DNA from: Floccularia luteovirens
Taxonomy: Eukaryota; Basidiomycota; Agaricomycetes; Agaricales; Squamanitaceae
NCBI GenBank assembly: GCA_009739215.1
Contig: VSJF01000004.1
Location: 1,116,001-1,180,000, forward strand
DNA length: 64,000 nt
Reading direction: 5' to 3'
Each line of letters opens with the position of its first letter. The first letter of the stretch is position 1. Under the pieces are notes generated by a model that saw nothing but the letters and a program-made list of their open reading frames with translations, did not search any database and was not told where the DNA came from. This document shows, in pieces, positions 11,247-23,269 of the stretch. The position numbers and the translations under genes are program-made.

Positions 11247-13498
11247 ATGTCTGCGTTAGCTACCATGGAAAAACTCTCGGAAGCGGTCGATCTCTCCAAT
11301 CACCTTTCCGTTATTGGTAGGGCGAGGGAAGCTTCTCCACTCAAGGAACTGTTTCAATATGCCAACCGCCCAGGCATGATATCCTTCGCTGGTGGTAAGT
11401 TTTGCTCAACATCCCTCGGTTTCATAAAACACGGCTGAAAACCGATAAATCAGGTTTACCATCACCCGACTACTTTCCATTCGATAGCATTAGTGCAGAG
11501 ATCTTACCGTTCAATGCGTTCCCGTCAACCAATGCCAATATACAACAAAAACAGTCATCACCCTTCTCTTGGTTGTGGAAGCTGTTTTCTACCAAGTCTG
11601 CTGATCAGAGCTTAAATATAAAGATTCCAAGATATACTGAACAACCTCAAGCCATTAACCTAGCAACTGCGCTGCAATATGGCCGGGCTGGTGGTCTACC
11701 ACAATTACAACAGTTCATCCAAGAATTTACTCTACGTGTATATCGACCTGCATATTCCAATCCTGCGACCCTCGTTCATGTGGGAAACACGGACGGTTGG
11801 GTGAAGGCTGTCATGACACTTTGCAATCCAGGCGAGGGGGTTCTCACCTGTGAATGGACATATCCATCAGCTGTGACAGCTATGCAGCCTCTAGGTTTAC
11901 GAGCAATCCCCATATCCATTGATAGCCAGGGTATGAGAGCTGATTCTTTGAGGAAAGTTCTGGTTGATTGGGATGAATCTTCCTCTGGAACACCAAGGTG
12001 AGCTTTGAACAAAGTGTCCTATATAGCAGGTGTCTATGAACATTGGTTTTAATTTCAGACCTCATGTCATGTATACTGTACCAATTGGTCAAAATCCTAC
12101 TGGTGCTGTGAGTTACATTTGGTTGTTTTTATAAAAATGTTCTCATAAGGGACCACAGGCCATGGGTCAAACGAGGAAAAAAGAAATATATGATATCTGT
12201 GTCGAGTTTGGTATGTAATTTACCTCTCACTCTCTCCATACATATTGATTGCACATAGATATCATTATTGTTGAGGATGATCCGTATTATTTCCTTCAAG
12301 AGGGGGTGTACACACCCCCAACACAACGCTCAACAATATCAAAAGCTACTCCAGTCGTTGATGACGATGATCATTATATATCCCAGTTGGTGCCGAGTTA
12401 TCTACGGTATGTGTAAACTATCACTATACAAACTTAAGCTATCAGCTAATGATTATCAAAGATTTGACTACCAAGGACGGGTAATACGACTGGATACATT
12501 CTCAAAAGTAAATTGAACTATCGTTTTCTCCCTGATGATCGATCCATTGACTTCTCACTTGAAAGACGATAGCACCTGGATGTCGCATGGGGTGGTTTAC
12601 ATGTAACCCACTATTTGCGGAACGGCTTGAAAGGCAGGAGGAAACTTCTACTCAAGGGCCGTGTGGATTTGCGCAAGTAAGCCGAGTACCTGATTGTATT
12701 TGCTTCGTTTTATTTATCGCGACTTTAGTCTATTGTAACTTCACTCCTCCTTGAATGGGGAATCAGTGGGTATCTACGATGGTTAAAAGGTGAATTTTCA
12801 TGATTGCAACCAACCAAACTCGGGGCGGCGACTGCCGACTGCTGACTATCATATCAACAGGTCTTCGTGCCCAGTATGCGCAAAGACGGGATTTCTTCGT
12901 AGATTGTATGTTTAATGAATTTCATATCGAAAGTCTGGTTCAGGGTGGTCAAGAAATCTTCTTTGCCTCAAAGAAAAAAGCAGCTCTGTCACTGGCAAAA
13001 AATCGGGAGAAACCAGCGTCTGACACGAAAACGCTGTTTTCATTTGTCCCTCCCTCGGCTGGGATGTTTGTCTGGGTATTTTGGGTGCTGATCACCTCGT
13101 CATGCTCTTCTCACACCTTCATTTAGGTCAAAATACATTTCCAGAATCATCCCTCATTCCCGTCGTTGAAGCTCTAAGGATTTAGAAAGAGAGTTGTGGA
13201 TATCCATTATAGAAGCGGGGGTTCTTTTTTGTCCTGGTGAGTTATAGCATCCAGTCTAACGCAGAGTATAGTCCCTTATATTTAAATAAGGTTCCATGTT
13301 CGCCGCTGTTGCCCATTCAGAAGATGCCCAAAGCCCTGGACATTTTCGCATAAGTTTCAGTGACCAACAGGTATATCCATCGTAATCTAAACATCTCTAC
13401 ACATACTGATTCCGAATCTGTAGCACGATATGATGAAAAAAGCGGTCACTATATTTGCGCGTGTCTTGACAAACTTTTTCAGAGAAGATGCCAAATAG
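11247..13498 (+). CDS. Aromatic/2-aminoadipate aminotransferase, PLP fold type I (Aro8-like)
   Basis: A PLP-dependent transaminase of the Aro8/kynurenine aminotransferase group, acting on aromatic amino acids or 2-aminoadipate. Marks: PGMISFAGG/LPSPDYFPF near the N-terminus, ALQYGRAGGLPQLQQFIQEF, the VGNTDGW turn, VPIGQNPTGATM, EFDIIIVEDDPYYFLQEG, and the Schiff-base lysine in RLDTFSK|TIAPGCRMGW, split by an intron at about 12508. About ten exons. The C-terminus is SPGHFRISFSDQQ followed by a basic helix ending at TAG 13496-13498. One conserved exon (WVKIHFQNHPSFPSLKL, then KDLERELW) is broken: the frame hits TAA at 13175-13177 and resumes one base later (CTC-T-AAG-GAT). Removing the base at 13175 restores the family sequence. 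No peroxisomal or mitochondrial signal is evident. Confidence 0.9.
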
Positions 13499-13828
13499 AT
13501 CACGGTGTTCTTCATTTTGCGGCAAAGATTATTAGAAATTACTGTAATTGTACATATGTGATAGATGTTATACCATTTGCTGTATGGCATCATGCATCAA
13601 TCCTTTACCCTTTGCCCTTCTGAATGCATTATACAGGGCCTGACGTTAAACGCATGTACTATGTGCATTCTCCACGCGTTTATGAGTGGATGTTGTATGT
13701 GCCAACTCATGTGCAACTTCTCTTGACTGTCATCACACCCTCGTGCCCTGGAAGGTCCTCACGGTATATATTATGCGAATGCGAAGTACTTTCACTTGTT
13801 AATACCCAAACCCTTACGATACCAACTA
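13499..13828. other. Intergenic between aminotransferase and 14-3-3 genes
   Basis: Tandem plus-strand neighbours flank this 330-bp stretch. It should hold the aminotransferase terminator and the 14-3-3 promoter. ORFs across it (13360-13623 and 13624-13872) have no family features. Nothing else stands out. Confidence 0.4.
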
Positions 13829-14856
13829 ATGGTAGCAGTATATCCTGGACGTTTTTGTTACAAGCCTACTGACAATGGGATGCTTGTACCTTCAGGTTAA
13901 ATCCAACACAACACGAGCGGAACACCTATTTCTCGCAGACTTGGCTGGAGAAGCTCAACGATATGAAGGTGACGCCTTTTTGTCATACTCCACAAGTACT
14001 CTGACGATAGGTGGGACTTCTAGACAGTGTAACACAGATCAAAATAATCATCGAAAAATTTGATGCGCAGCTCACCATTGAAGAGCGCAATCTGCTGTCG
14101 ATCGCTTACAAGAACATCACGAATAACCTCAGAAACAGTTGGCGCGCCATCGAAAACCTTGAGAAATATCAATTATCTCGATCCCAGCAGGGAAACAGAC
14201 AGCTATCTCTGATTCGTTTGCAGCGCGGGAAGATTGAAAGTGAACTGATGAATACATGTAGAGACATCGTGTGTCTTCTTGATAAAAAGCTTCTGCCAGC
14301 TGCAAAACCCGGCGAGGAAGCAGTTTTCTATTCGAAAATGTGAGTTGTAGCTTGGAAGTCATTCTTGCTATACGGGTACTAAGATGTTATACCAGGAAAG
14401 GGGATTATTACAGATACCTTGCGGACTTCGCTCATAAGCAGGATCGGGATAGATATGGAAATCTCTCACTCAACGCATACAAACTTGCATACAAACATGC
14501 CTTGGCGACTCTAGAACCGTTGCATCCGACAAGGCTGGGCCTAGCATTGAATTTCTCAGTATTATACCATGGTGCGTGTTTAACCCACGAAAATGTTGTG
14601 GTAGAATGTAACATCAGTTAAGATGTGCGACAAAGTCCCGAAAGAGCATGCCATCTTGCAAAGAGCGCCTTTGATGATGCAGTTATGACTCTAAAGCCCT
14701 TCGAGCCGAACATGGACCAAACATTATGGGATTCTTTGTCAATATTACAGCTCTTGAGAGATGATCTAGTATTATGGTCTCAGGAAATGCAAGGTAGGTG
14801 ACCTGAAGCAGGATATATCGAAGATATCTCACCTGTGCTCTCCACTTGTAGATTAA
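13829..14856 (+). CDS. Divergent 14-3-3 family protein
   Basis: A phosphoserine-binding adaptor by family. The first exon is only the ATG (13829-13831). The 64-nt intron that follows has a CTACTGAC branch site and CTTCAG acceptor, giving MVKSNTTRAEHLFLADLAG. Further marks are LTIEERNLLSIAYKN, NSWRAIENLE, KGDYYRYLADFA, HPTRLGLALNFSVLYHDV, ACHLAKSAFDDAV and LQLLRDDLVLWSQEMQD. Exons are 13829-13831, 13896-13968, 14024-14339 and on to 14856, the last giving only Asp and stop. Ligand-groove Lys49, Arg56, Arg127-Tyr128 and Asn173 (zeta numbering) are kept. The second groove Asn (224, in LLRDN) is Asp here. The C-terminal acidic tail normal for fungal 14-3-3 proteins is missing. It is probably not the housekeeping 14-3-3. 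An unspliced start at 13875 is also possible. Confidence 0.85.
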
Positions 14857-15013
14857 GCAAGTCCTAGGAACTTTATTTAAAGTGTTTTAGTGTAGAGGTT
14901 CATCACATGTCTTCGTATATACTCAAACAGAGCTGACTGAATCCTGTGCAAAAGTGGCTGCGACTAGCATCGGAAAAACTAGTGTTGCATCTGCAAAAAC
15001 CTAAGATTTCATG

Positions 15014-16262
15014 TTAGATAATAACAAACGATGCGTCCAATAGTGATACCTTTACGGTCTCAGCTCCTGAGCGTATTTTCCCCCAAGAGACAGCTTCATC
15101 CGGCTGTGCACCAGAATCGGAGCCATCGAATTCCTGTCCCGTATTCTACGACGATCTTAATCTCTGGAGGGACATTATAAAGTATAACGCACAATAAAGA
15201 CGGAGTAATCAGCACCGTTTCTCTGGAATATCATCAAAATTCCACTCAAACAAATTCATAAAACAACTTTTACAATCAACATTGCGTTCGCAATTTGGTG
15301 TTTACACACGCCTCCACCAAGTACAACCATTCCTGCTTTGCGGGACTGCCTTGCCAGTTCATTCAATGTCACGATATCTTGAACAATGTCCAGGACAAAG
15401 CCAGGAGACCGAAATGAATGAAAATAAATCATATCACCGATTGATCCATCAGTCAACGCAGGGCAGAAAACAGGAATATTGTTCTAATGTGTCTGGTTAA
15501 AACTTGAAACCCAAAAATTAGGGTCAATTTACCTTGTATGCCCAATAGTAAACAGACTCCTCATTATTTATCTCCTTGCCCAATCTGCGGATAAAAGAGC
15601 TGGGAGTCCAAAAAGTTCCGGTTTCTTTTTGTTCAGACAGCATTTTATCTAAAATAGGTGTCAACCAGTCCTCAAACTTGCAATAGTTATCATTCGGAAG
15701 TATTAGATTTCCTATACGGTTCATCCCACGTCTACGCAGGTCGGAACCATTGAGATTAAAGTCGGCCAGATAGGTGTGACCAAGGCACTTGATAAAATCT
15801 TCTTCTATTCCTCCAGCTGTGGTCACGATGGCAGCAATATGTCGGTGCTTGACAAGATAAAGAAATATTTCTCTCAATCCCGAGGACATAAGATTTGATG
15901 TATATCCAAGGAATATATTGCAACGTATTTGTGCACGAATTTCTGCGGGCAAGTACTCGTCTGGTTCGTTTTCATCAATTGGTTCATCAGATAAACGCCA
16001 TTTTTGCTGTATCAAATGAGATTATGCCACCGCAGAGGTTGGGTCATCCACATACCATTTTGTTTACAATGGCAATTGCTTTGCCGAGACTATTGGCTTG
16101 AAATCCGATCCGCTCATAACTGAGCAAAAACTGATTCAATGAAAGTGGTGAATCAAAGTTTGGCCCTTTGACTGGGATGGCCTCCTCAGAGATAGGATCC
16201 GAACGTTGCAAGATAGCTGCGGAAGCGTCAGTAGGAAAGGAACCTTCTTTTGTTAAAGCCAT
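15014..16262 (-). CDS. DYS1: Deoxyhypusine synthase
   Basis: Transfers the aminobutyl group of spermidine to a lysine of eIF5A, in the cytosol, using NAD. Visible: [17 protein letters not shown], the [14 protein letters not shown] block, [15 protein letters not shown], the [18 protein letters not shown] region, [20 protein letters not shown], the active-site lysine in [24 protein letters not shown], and [20 protein letters not shown] followed by SWGKIR. Exons join in frame by GT-AG introns of about 50 nt. The start is ATG 16260-16262 ([16 protein letters not shown]); a near-cognate TTG upstream at 16290 is not used here. The gene is complete. It is convergent with the 14-3-3 gene (157 bp apart) and divergent from the Arf-GEF gene (183 bp). 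Confidence 0.95.
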
Positions 16263-16445
16263 AAGCAAAGAATGTAATGCCAGTACTTGCAATGCACAAT
16301 CGATTTGTTCTTTTGTTATCTTAACAACTCGTCATGTGATCCACAGTCAAGAGGAAAAGACGTTCCGTAGCTGATACGTATAACCTTACTGTAGGCCTTA
16401 AACAGGCTGGACCTTTAACTACATAATTCCCGGTTCAACGCTTGG

Positions 16446-19400
16446 ATGGAAGCGCTCATCTGTCCACAGGACATCCCATTACCGGCCTCAACCTCAGAGG
16501 AAGAATCTGCCTTGAGCGAAAAGTCGACACTACAACTTCCAGACGAGACTATATCTGACGTAGAAAACAAGCAGGTCATTGAGCCGGTATCTCAGCAAAT
16601 AGTGGTCGACGAATCTCCCCCACATCAGCTCGTTGATGAAGACGGCCAAAAGCAGGACCCGGGTCACATTGGAGGAAGCAGAATTGGTGAAGACGACCTG
16701 TTGCAGGCACACAGCTTGGGTAGTCCCAGGTTGAGCAGTGCTGAACCGCTTGGAGATCCTATTACAGAGCAACCCACCCCAAGGGTGCCTGCTCAGATTG
16801 TAGTGCCAAAGAAAATTGTAGATACAAGTCCTTCCTATTCTACAGAACAAACACACACGAACGGTCACCATACTTCGCGTCCGCAGACTCCCTCTTACGT
16901 GAACAGTGACTCACCTATCAATCACAAGCGGTCGCTCACCATTTCAAGAGGCCATAATGTATCGGCTGTCCTTATTTCAAGTGCTTTGGATACTATAGCA
17001 TCTTCCAAAGATGCCAGGCGTTCGGCACCACTTCGCGAAAGTACGCAGCATGCATTGGATTTGATAAAATCAAATCAAGGTGGTGATCGTCCTCGAGAGA
17101 TCTTCGAACCTTTGCGTTTGGCGTGTGAGACTCGGAACGAAAAACTGATGATTGCAAGCTTGGATTGCATTTCCAAACTCATATCCTACTCTTTCTTTGT
17201 CGAACCCGATTCTGATGTACAGCAGGATCTACATTCACCTCCACCTTCTCCCCACCCTACTGGTCAAAATTCGAAATCCAATGGTTCCCATTCCACCCTT
17301 CCGCAACCTTCTCTCGTGGACCTTGTAGTCCATACGATCACAAACTGTCATACTGAAGGCGCTCCTGATACAGTTTCTTTACAGATCGTGAAGGCCCTCC
17401 TTTCATTGATACTGTCATCCACAATTCTGGTCCACCATTCTTCTTTGCTGAAAGCAGTCCGGACGGTGTATAACGTCTTTTTGTTGAGCAATGACCCTGT
17501 AAATCAGATGGTTGCTCAAGGAGGACTTACACAGATGGTTCATCATGTATTCACGCGATGTAGGCGTGATGGGAAATCTTTAGAACCCAGTTCTAGTACT
17601 GCCGATGCCTTCCCAACTTCTCTCAGTCCATCTACCACGCTCATAACATCAGAAACTGAATTACACCCCACCGAACCTTCAAGAAATGGACACAAGGAAC
17701 CCTCAGTCAATGGATCAAGATTATCTCTTCATTCAGTACCCTCGAACCCTTCTCATCAGAATGGAGATGTCCAGACAGATGAGATTAAGCAACATTCCAC
17801 CAGCGACGAAGCGGGACAGGATGTCATGTATGTGATCCAAGTTTGAAGGTTGAGATGTTTGGCTAATTTTATTATGCTTTTGAGTGCTCAAAATGCCTCT
17901 ATTTCTGAGAATGTCGTAGACGCTGATAATAGTATCCGTAGACTGACTCTACATGATTTATTTGTCAAAGATGCTTTCCTTGTCTTCCGGGCACTCTGCA
18001 AACTAACTATGAAGCCACTGAACAGTGAAAGGTATTCCCTTACTGCTATGTCTACTCAACCTATCTAACACGATACTCTCACAGCGAGCAGGATCTTAGG
18101 TCTCATCCTATGAGATCAAAACTTCTATCTTTGCACCTCGTGCTGACCATATTGAACTCACACATGCAACTATTTGTGGACCCTACAGCTGTTATTCATT
18201 CCAGCTCTAGCAATGAAGGGACACAGTTTGTTCAGGCTATCAATCAATATCTTTGTCTTAGCTTGAGTCGTAATGCTGTGAGCCCTGTCCCACAAGTCTT
18301 TGAAATAAGCGTGGAAATTTTCTGGCGTGTACTTTCTGGAATGCGTACAAGACTCAAGGTAAATTTCTCCTCAGTGACTGCACTCCGTTCTTATATTCTA
18401 TAACAGAAAGAGATAGAAGTTCTATTACATGAGATCTTCATCCCTATTCTTGAGATGCGGACGTCCACTCTCAAACAGAAAGCGGTCATTCTTGGGATGC
18501 TATCAAGACTCTGTCAAGATCCTCAAGCGCTCGTGGAAATTTATCTAAATTATGATTGTGATGGTGGGGCAGCCGATAACATTTATGAACAGTGAGTACG
18601 TGTCAATATTTAAAATAACTGATTACAATTATTCTTCACACAGTCTCATGAATATTATTTCGAAACTTGGATCTATCCCAACTTCCCCTGCTCAACAAAG
18701 ATCGAAGGAGCCCAATAGTCCCGCAATTACTCCCACGAAAAGTCAAAGCCAAACCTCGCAATCCTCACTACATAATGCTTTGTCAGTTTCGGGGACTCTG
18801 GATACGTCGAAATTAGGTCTTTCTGAAAGTCAATTACGAAGACAAGGTCTAGAGTGTTTAGTCACAGTTCTTAGGTCGCTTGTAGTTTGGGGGACGGCCG
18901 CGGGAAAAACTGCGGAAGACGCAGCCTCAATCGTAACAGCTAGACCCCCTGCTAACGAAGAAGTCAGAAAAGATGCTGTAACACCCGAAGGTGCACTTTC
19001 AGTCGCAGGAGGCAGTGTTGAAACTCTTAGACAGTCGACACCCGATATTGTTGACGATCCAAGTAAGTTCGAGTCAGCCAAGCAGAAAAAAACAACGCTT
19101 CTAGAAGGAATTAAGAAGTTCAACTTTAGTCCCAAACGGGTAAGCATTTATGGTCTATGGATGCCTGCCTTTGTCCATTTATTCTCTTGACCTTGACAGG
19201 GCGTCCAATTCATGGTAGAGACTGGGATTATACGAAGCAAGACACCTCAAGATGTAGCCAAGTTTCTCTTAACTACCGACGGTCTCAGTAAAGCCATGAT
19301 TGGTGAATATTTGGGTGAAGGGTGAGGATATTCCCTTTCCTCTGTAATAAGATCTAATTGTTTTCAGTGACGAAGTAAATGTTGCAACTATGCATGCATT

Positions 19401-22400
19401 CGTAGATATGCTAGAGTTCCGCGATATTCCTTTCGTCAATGCTCTTCGCCTTTTCTTGCAATCATTCCGTTTACCGGGAGAGGCACAAAAAATTGATCGG
19501 TTCATGTTGAAATTCGCCGAAAGGTATATAGCTGGAAATCAGAAAACGCATTTTGCGAATGCTGGTGGGTTCAGCCAATACTTTTCGCTTATTATCACTC
19601 ATTGTCCTTTTCAAGACGCGGCATATGTCCTCGCCTACTCTGTTATTATGCTTAATACAGATGCTCATAATCCTCAAGTGAAGAAGCGCATGACAAAAGC
19701 AGATTTCATCAGGAATAATCGCGGCATCAATGATGCTTCCGACCTTCCTGAGGAGTTCCTCTCGCATATTTATGACGATATTGCAACCAACGAAATCAGG
19801 ATGAAAGATGAAATCGATAATGAACTTGATGTAATAGCGCCTGGGGCTGGCTTTGCAAATGCCCTTGCTAATGTAGGGAGAGACCTGCAGAAAGAGGCCT
19901 ATGTCATGAAGTCCAACGGAATGGCTAATAAAACAGAGGTAGAACCAAACTTAACTGTACGAATTTGCTAAGGTTGATCGAGTTATTCCACAGGCGCTGT
20001 TTAGAACTATGATGCGCACACAACGCAAGGGTTCTAGAAGTAATGATCAATTCTTCAGCGCCTCCCACTTCGTTCATGTTCGACCTATGTTCGAAGTAGC
20101 GTGGATCCCGTTCTTAGCTAGTTTATCCGGTCCACTTCAAGAATCAGACGATCTTGAGGTGATTGATCTTTGTTTAGATGGTTTCAAGAGTGCCATTCGC
20201 ATTGTATGCTTTTTCGATCTCGAATTGCAACGCAATGCCTTCGTGACGACTCTCGCCAAATTTACTTTTTTGAACAATCTTGGGGAGATGAAAACGAAAA
20301 ATATGGAGGCTATCAAGACTCTATTAGATATCGCAGTCACAGAAGGAAATAACCTCAAAGGCTCATGGCACGAAGTGTTGACGTGTGTAAGCCAACTGGA
20401 ACATATGCAGTTGATTAGCAGTGGTGTAGAAGTATCTGAACCTGGCAAAAAAGGGCAAGTCTTCTAGATCTTACTAAGATATTGGTCTACTAACTGTTCG
20501 AGTAGCCGCATGAGAAAACTTCCAACCGAAGAATTGGCCAACGAGAGTAGATCAACCCATATCACTGTTGCAGCGGACATGGTTTTCTCCCTGAGTCACT
20601 TTCTTTCGGGAGTATGTCTAATCTCTAGTGTTGTATACATCCACTCTAACAACAGCCAAAATGTAGACCGCGATTGTAGACTTCGTTCAGGCTCTAAGCG
20701 ACGTTTCCTGGGAAGAAATACAGTCATCAGGCTTATCTCGACATCCCAGGTTGTTCAGCTTACAAAAATTGGTAGAAATATCATATTATAATATGACTCG
20801 TATTCGTCTGGAATGGTCGAACCTATGGGATATTCTAGGCGAACATTTCAATCAGGTTAGTCCAATGTCTACATGTTGGGATGGGGATGTAACAAATTTC
20901 GCAGGTATGCTGCCACAATAATCCTCATGTCGCCGTTTTCGCCTTGGATTCTCTACGTCAACTAGCTATGCGCTTCTTGGAAAAGGAAGAGTTGCCTCAC
21001 TTCAAATTCCAGAAGGATTTCTTGAAACCGTTCGAATACACGATGGTACACAACCAAAACCCAGATATCAGGGATATGGTTAGTTTACTCATAGTTCTAA
21101 TATACCATTCGCCACTTATTCTTTATTGATTTTGTAGGTTTTGCAATGCTTACAACAAATGATTCAAGCACGAGTGGACAACATGCGTTCGGGGTGGAGA
21201 ACTATGTTTGGTGTATTCTCGGCAGCTTCGAAAGTTCTCACAGGTATGTTATCCCAGATTAATTCTTTTGCTTACATTTTTGCTCACAACTTACATGCTA
21301 TCAGAACGTATTGCGAACTCAGCATTCGAAATTGTCACAAAACTGAATAAGGATCACTTTCCTAGTATCGTCCGACATGGTGCATTTGCTGATCTTACTG
21401 TCTGTATAACGGAATTTTGCAAAGTCAGCAAGTATCAGAAGATCAGTCTTTTAGCTATAGCGATGTTACGCGGAATTATCCCTCTGATGTTAGAATGTCC
21501 CGAATGCTCATTGCACACAAGTGATGCCAACGCCAATCTACCCATGGATGACTCCATGATCAAATACTGGTTCCCTGTCCTTTTCGGATTTTATGATATA
21601 ATTATGAACGGAGAAGACCTCGAAGTACGAAGATTGTGGGTGACTATTGACTAACAAATGGGCTTATTTCTCATGTCATATGATAGGGCTCTCGATTCAC
21701 TTTTCACAACTTTAAAAACGTACGGAGGAACATATCCCTTAGAATTCTGGGACACTGTTTGTCAAGAGCTGCTGTTTCCGATATTCGCCGTCTTGAAATC
21801 TAGTCAAGACTTATCGCGGTTTAGCACACAAGAGGATATGAGTGTGTGGCTTTCAACAACAATGATCCAAGCTCTTCGCGACTTGATAGACCTATATACA
21901 TATCACTTCAATATCCTCGAGCGATTCTTGGACGGGTTACTTGACTTGCTGTGTGTTTGTATTTGTCAAGGTATGCAGTAATTTCATATCAATTTATATA
22001 TCTAGTTAACATCTGATCTTGGTTTTTCAGAAAATGACACACTGGCTCGTATTGGGACGTCGTGTTTACAACAACTTCTCGAAAATAATGTAACAAAGTT
22101 AAGCGCCGCACGTTGGGAACGCGTCACTACGACTTTTGTTAGGTTGTTCCGGACGACTACACCACATCAATTATTTGATGAAAGTCTTCGGGTAGAGATC
22201 GATGGGAACCCCTCAGATTCTGCCGACGTACCAGCTGGTAAAATCGGAATATTCCCATCACTTGTATTTTGCCTAATAAGCTGTCTGTTTTTAGATTCCA
22301 ACGGGTTAACGATCTTACCAGCTCCTCTTTCCCCCAATGAGCAAAGTAAACCCGATGCAAAAGTGTCTCTCAGTGATCGCCGACGTGTTTTCAAGCAAAT

Positions 22401-23158
22401 AATCGTCAAATGTGTTCTTCAACTGTTATTGATCGAAACTACTAACGATCTCTTGCGGAATGATGATATCTATAATACAATTCCTCCAGAACAACTCCTA
22501 CGGTTGATGGGAGTTCTTGATCATAGCTATCAGTTTGCTCGATTGTTCAACGATGATAAGGAACTTCGAACGGGCTTATGGAAAGTTGGTACGTACCTCA
22601 AGGCACTTCCGACATGCTCAGCTCTCACTCGTTTCAACTTCACGCAGGATTCATGAAACATCTACCTAATCTTCTAAAACAAGAGTCCAGCAGTGCTGCC
22701 ACTCTTGTTCACGTCTTGCTCCGAATGTACTACGACGTGCGCCTGGAGCACCAAAATGCTCGTCCTCAAATTGCGGAACGTTTTCTACCGTATGTCGTCA
22801 GTTTCTTCTCACTACTTTGCATTGACTTGCTTCATAGGCTTGGCCTTGGTGTACTTCAGGATTACAACAAACTTCGTGCAGATACCCAAGCAAAAAATAT
22901 AATGGCCTGGACACCTGTTATTGCTGAGATATTGGATGGTTTTTGTCGCTTCGATGACAAAGCGGTAGGTCACTCCAACAGACACTTCGGCAACACACTA
23001 AAGATTATAATTCATAGTTCTCGCGGTACCTTCCAGCGATATATCCCCTAGCTACTAATCTTCTATCGCGTGACATCGCTCCAGAAATTCGTCAACCACT
23101 GAGGACATACCTCGTTAGAGTAGGGTATACTCAGGGTATTATGGAAGTTTCAACATGA
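16446..23158 (+). CDS. SEC7: Sec7-family guanine-nucleotide exchange factor for Arf (BIG/Sec7 type)
   Basis: A large (about 1,800 aa) Arf activator of the trans-Golgi. A Ser/Pro-rich N-terminus is followed by DCB and HUS-type helical regions (DVYVK-like block at about 17940; NDL-type [18 protein letters not shown] at about 18470-18530). The Sec7 domain lies at about 19130-19830: [39 protein letters not shown], and the catalytic Glu in [20 protein letters not shown], then [21 protein letters not shown]-terminal HDS-type repeats continue to the end (for example [54 protein letters not shown]). Over 20 short introns; all junctions I checked keep frame. The gene ends at TGA 23156-23158, only 111 bp from the convergent Sla1 stop. 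I saw no broken exon here, which contrasts with IQGAP. Confidence 0.95.
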
Positions 23159-23269
23159 TACTTGGCCTCAATATTATTTAATGACTATAATGATTCCTGC
23201 AAATTAGTGCTGATAGCCCATATATCCTGGGTATGATTGACCCCATCCTGTTGCTTGAGGAATAACTAG

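Noticed and set aside
13968..14030. Apparent frame break between exons 2 and 3 of the 14-3-3 gene.
   Set aside because: Using the acceptor CTTCTAG at 14023 instead of GACGATAG gives RYEDSVTQIK in frame, with normal family length.
15030..15197. Acidic plus-strand frame after the 14-3-3 gene that looked like an alternative C-terminal exon.
   Set aside because: It is the antisense of the last exon of deoxyhypusine synthase ([16 protein letters not shown] on the minus strand).
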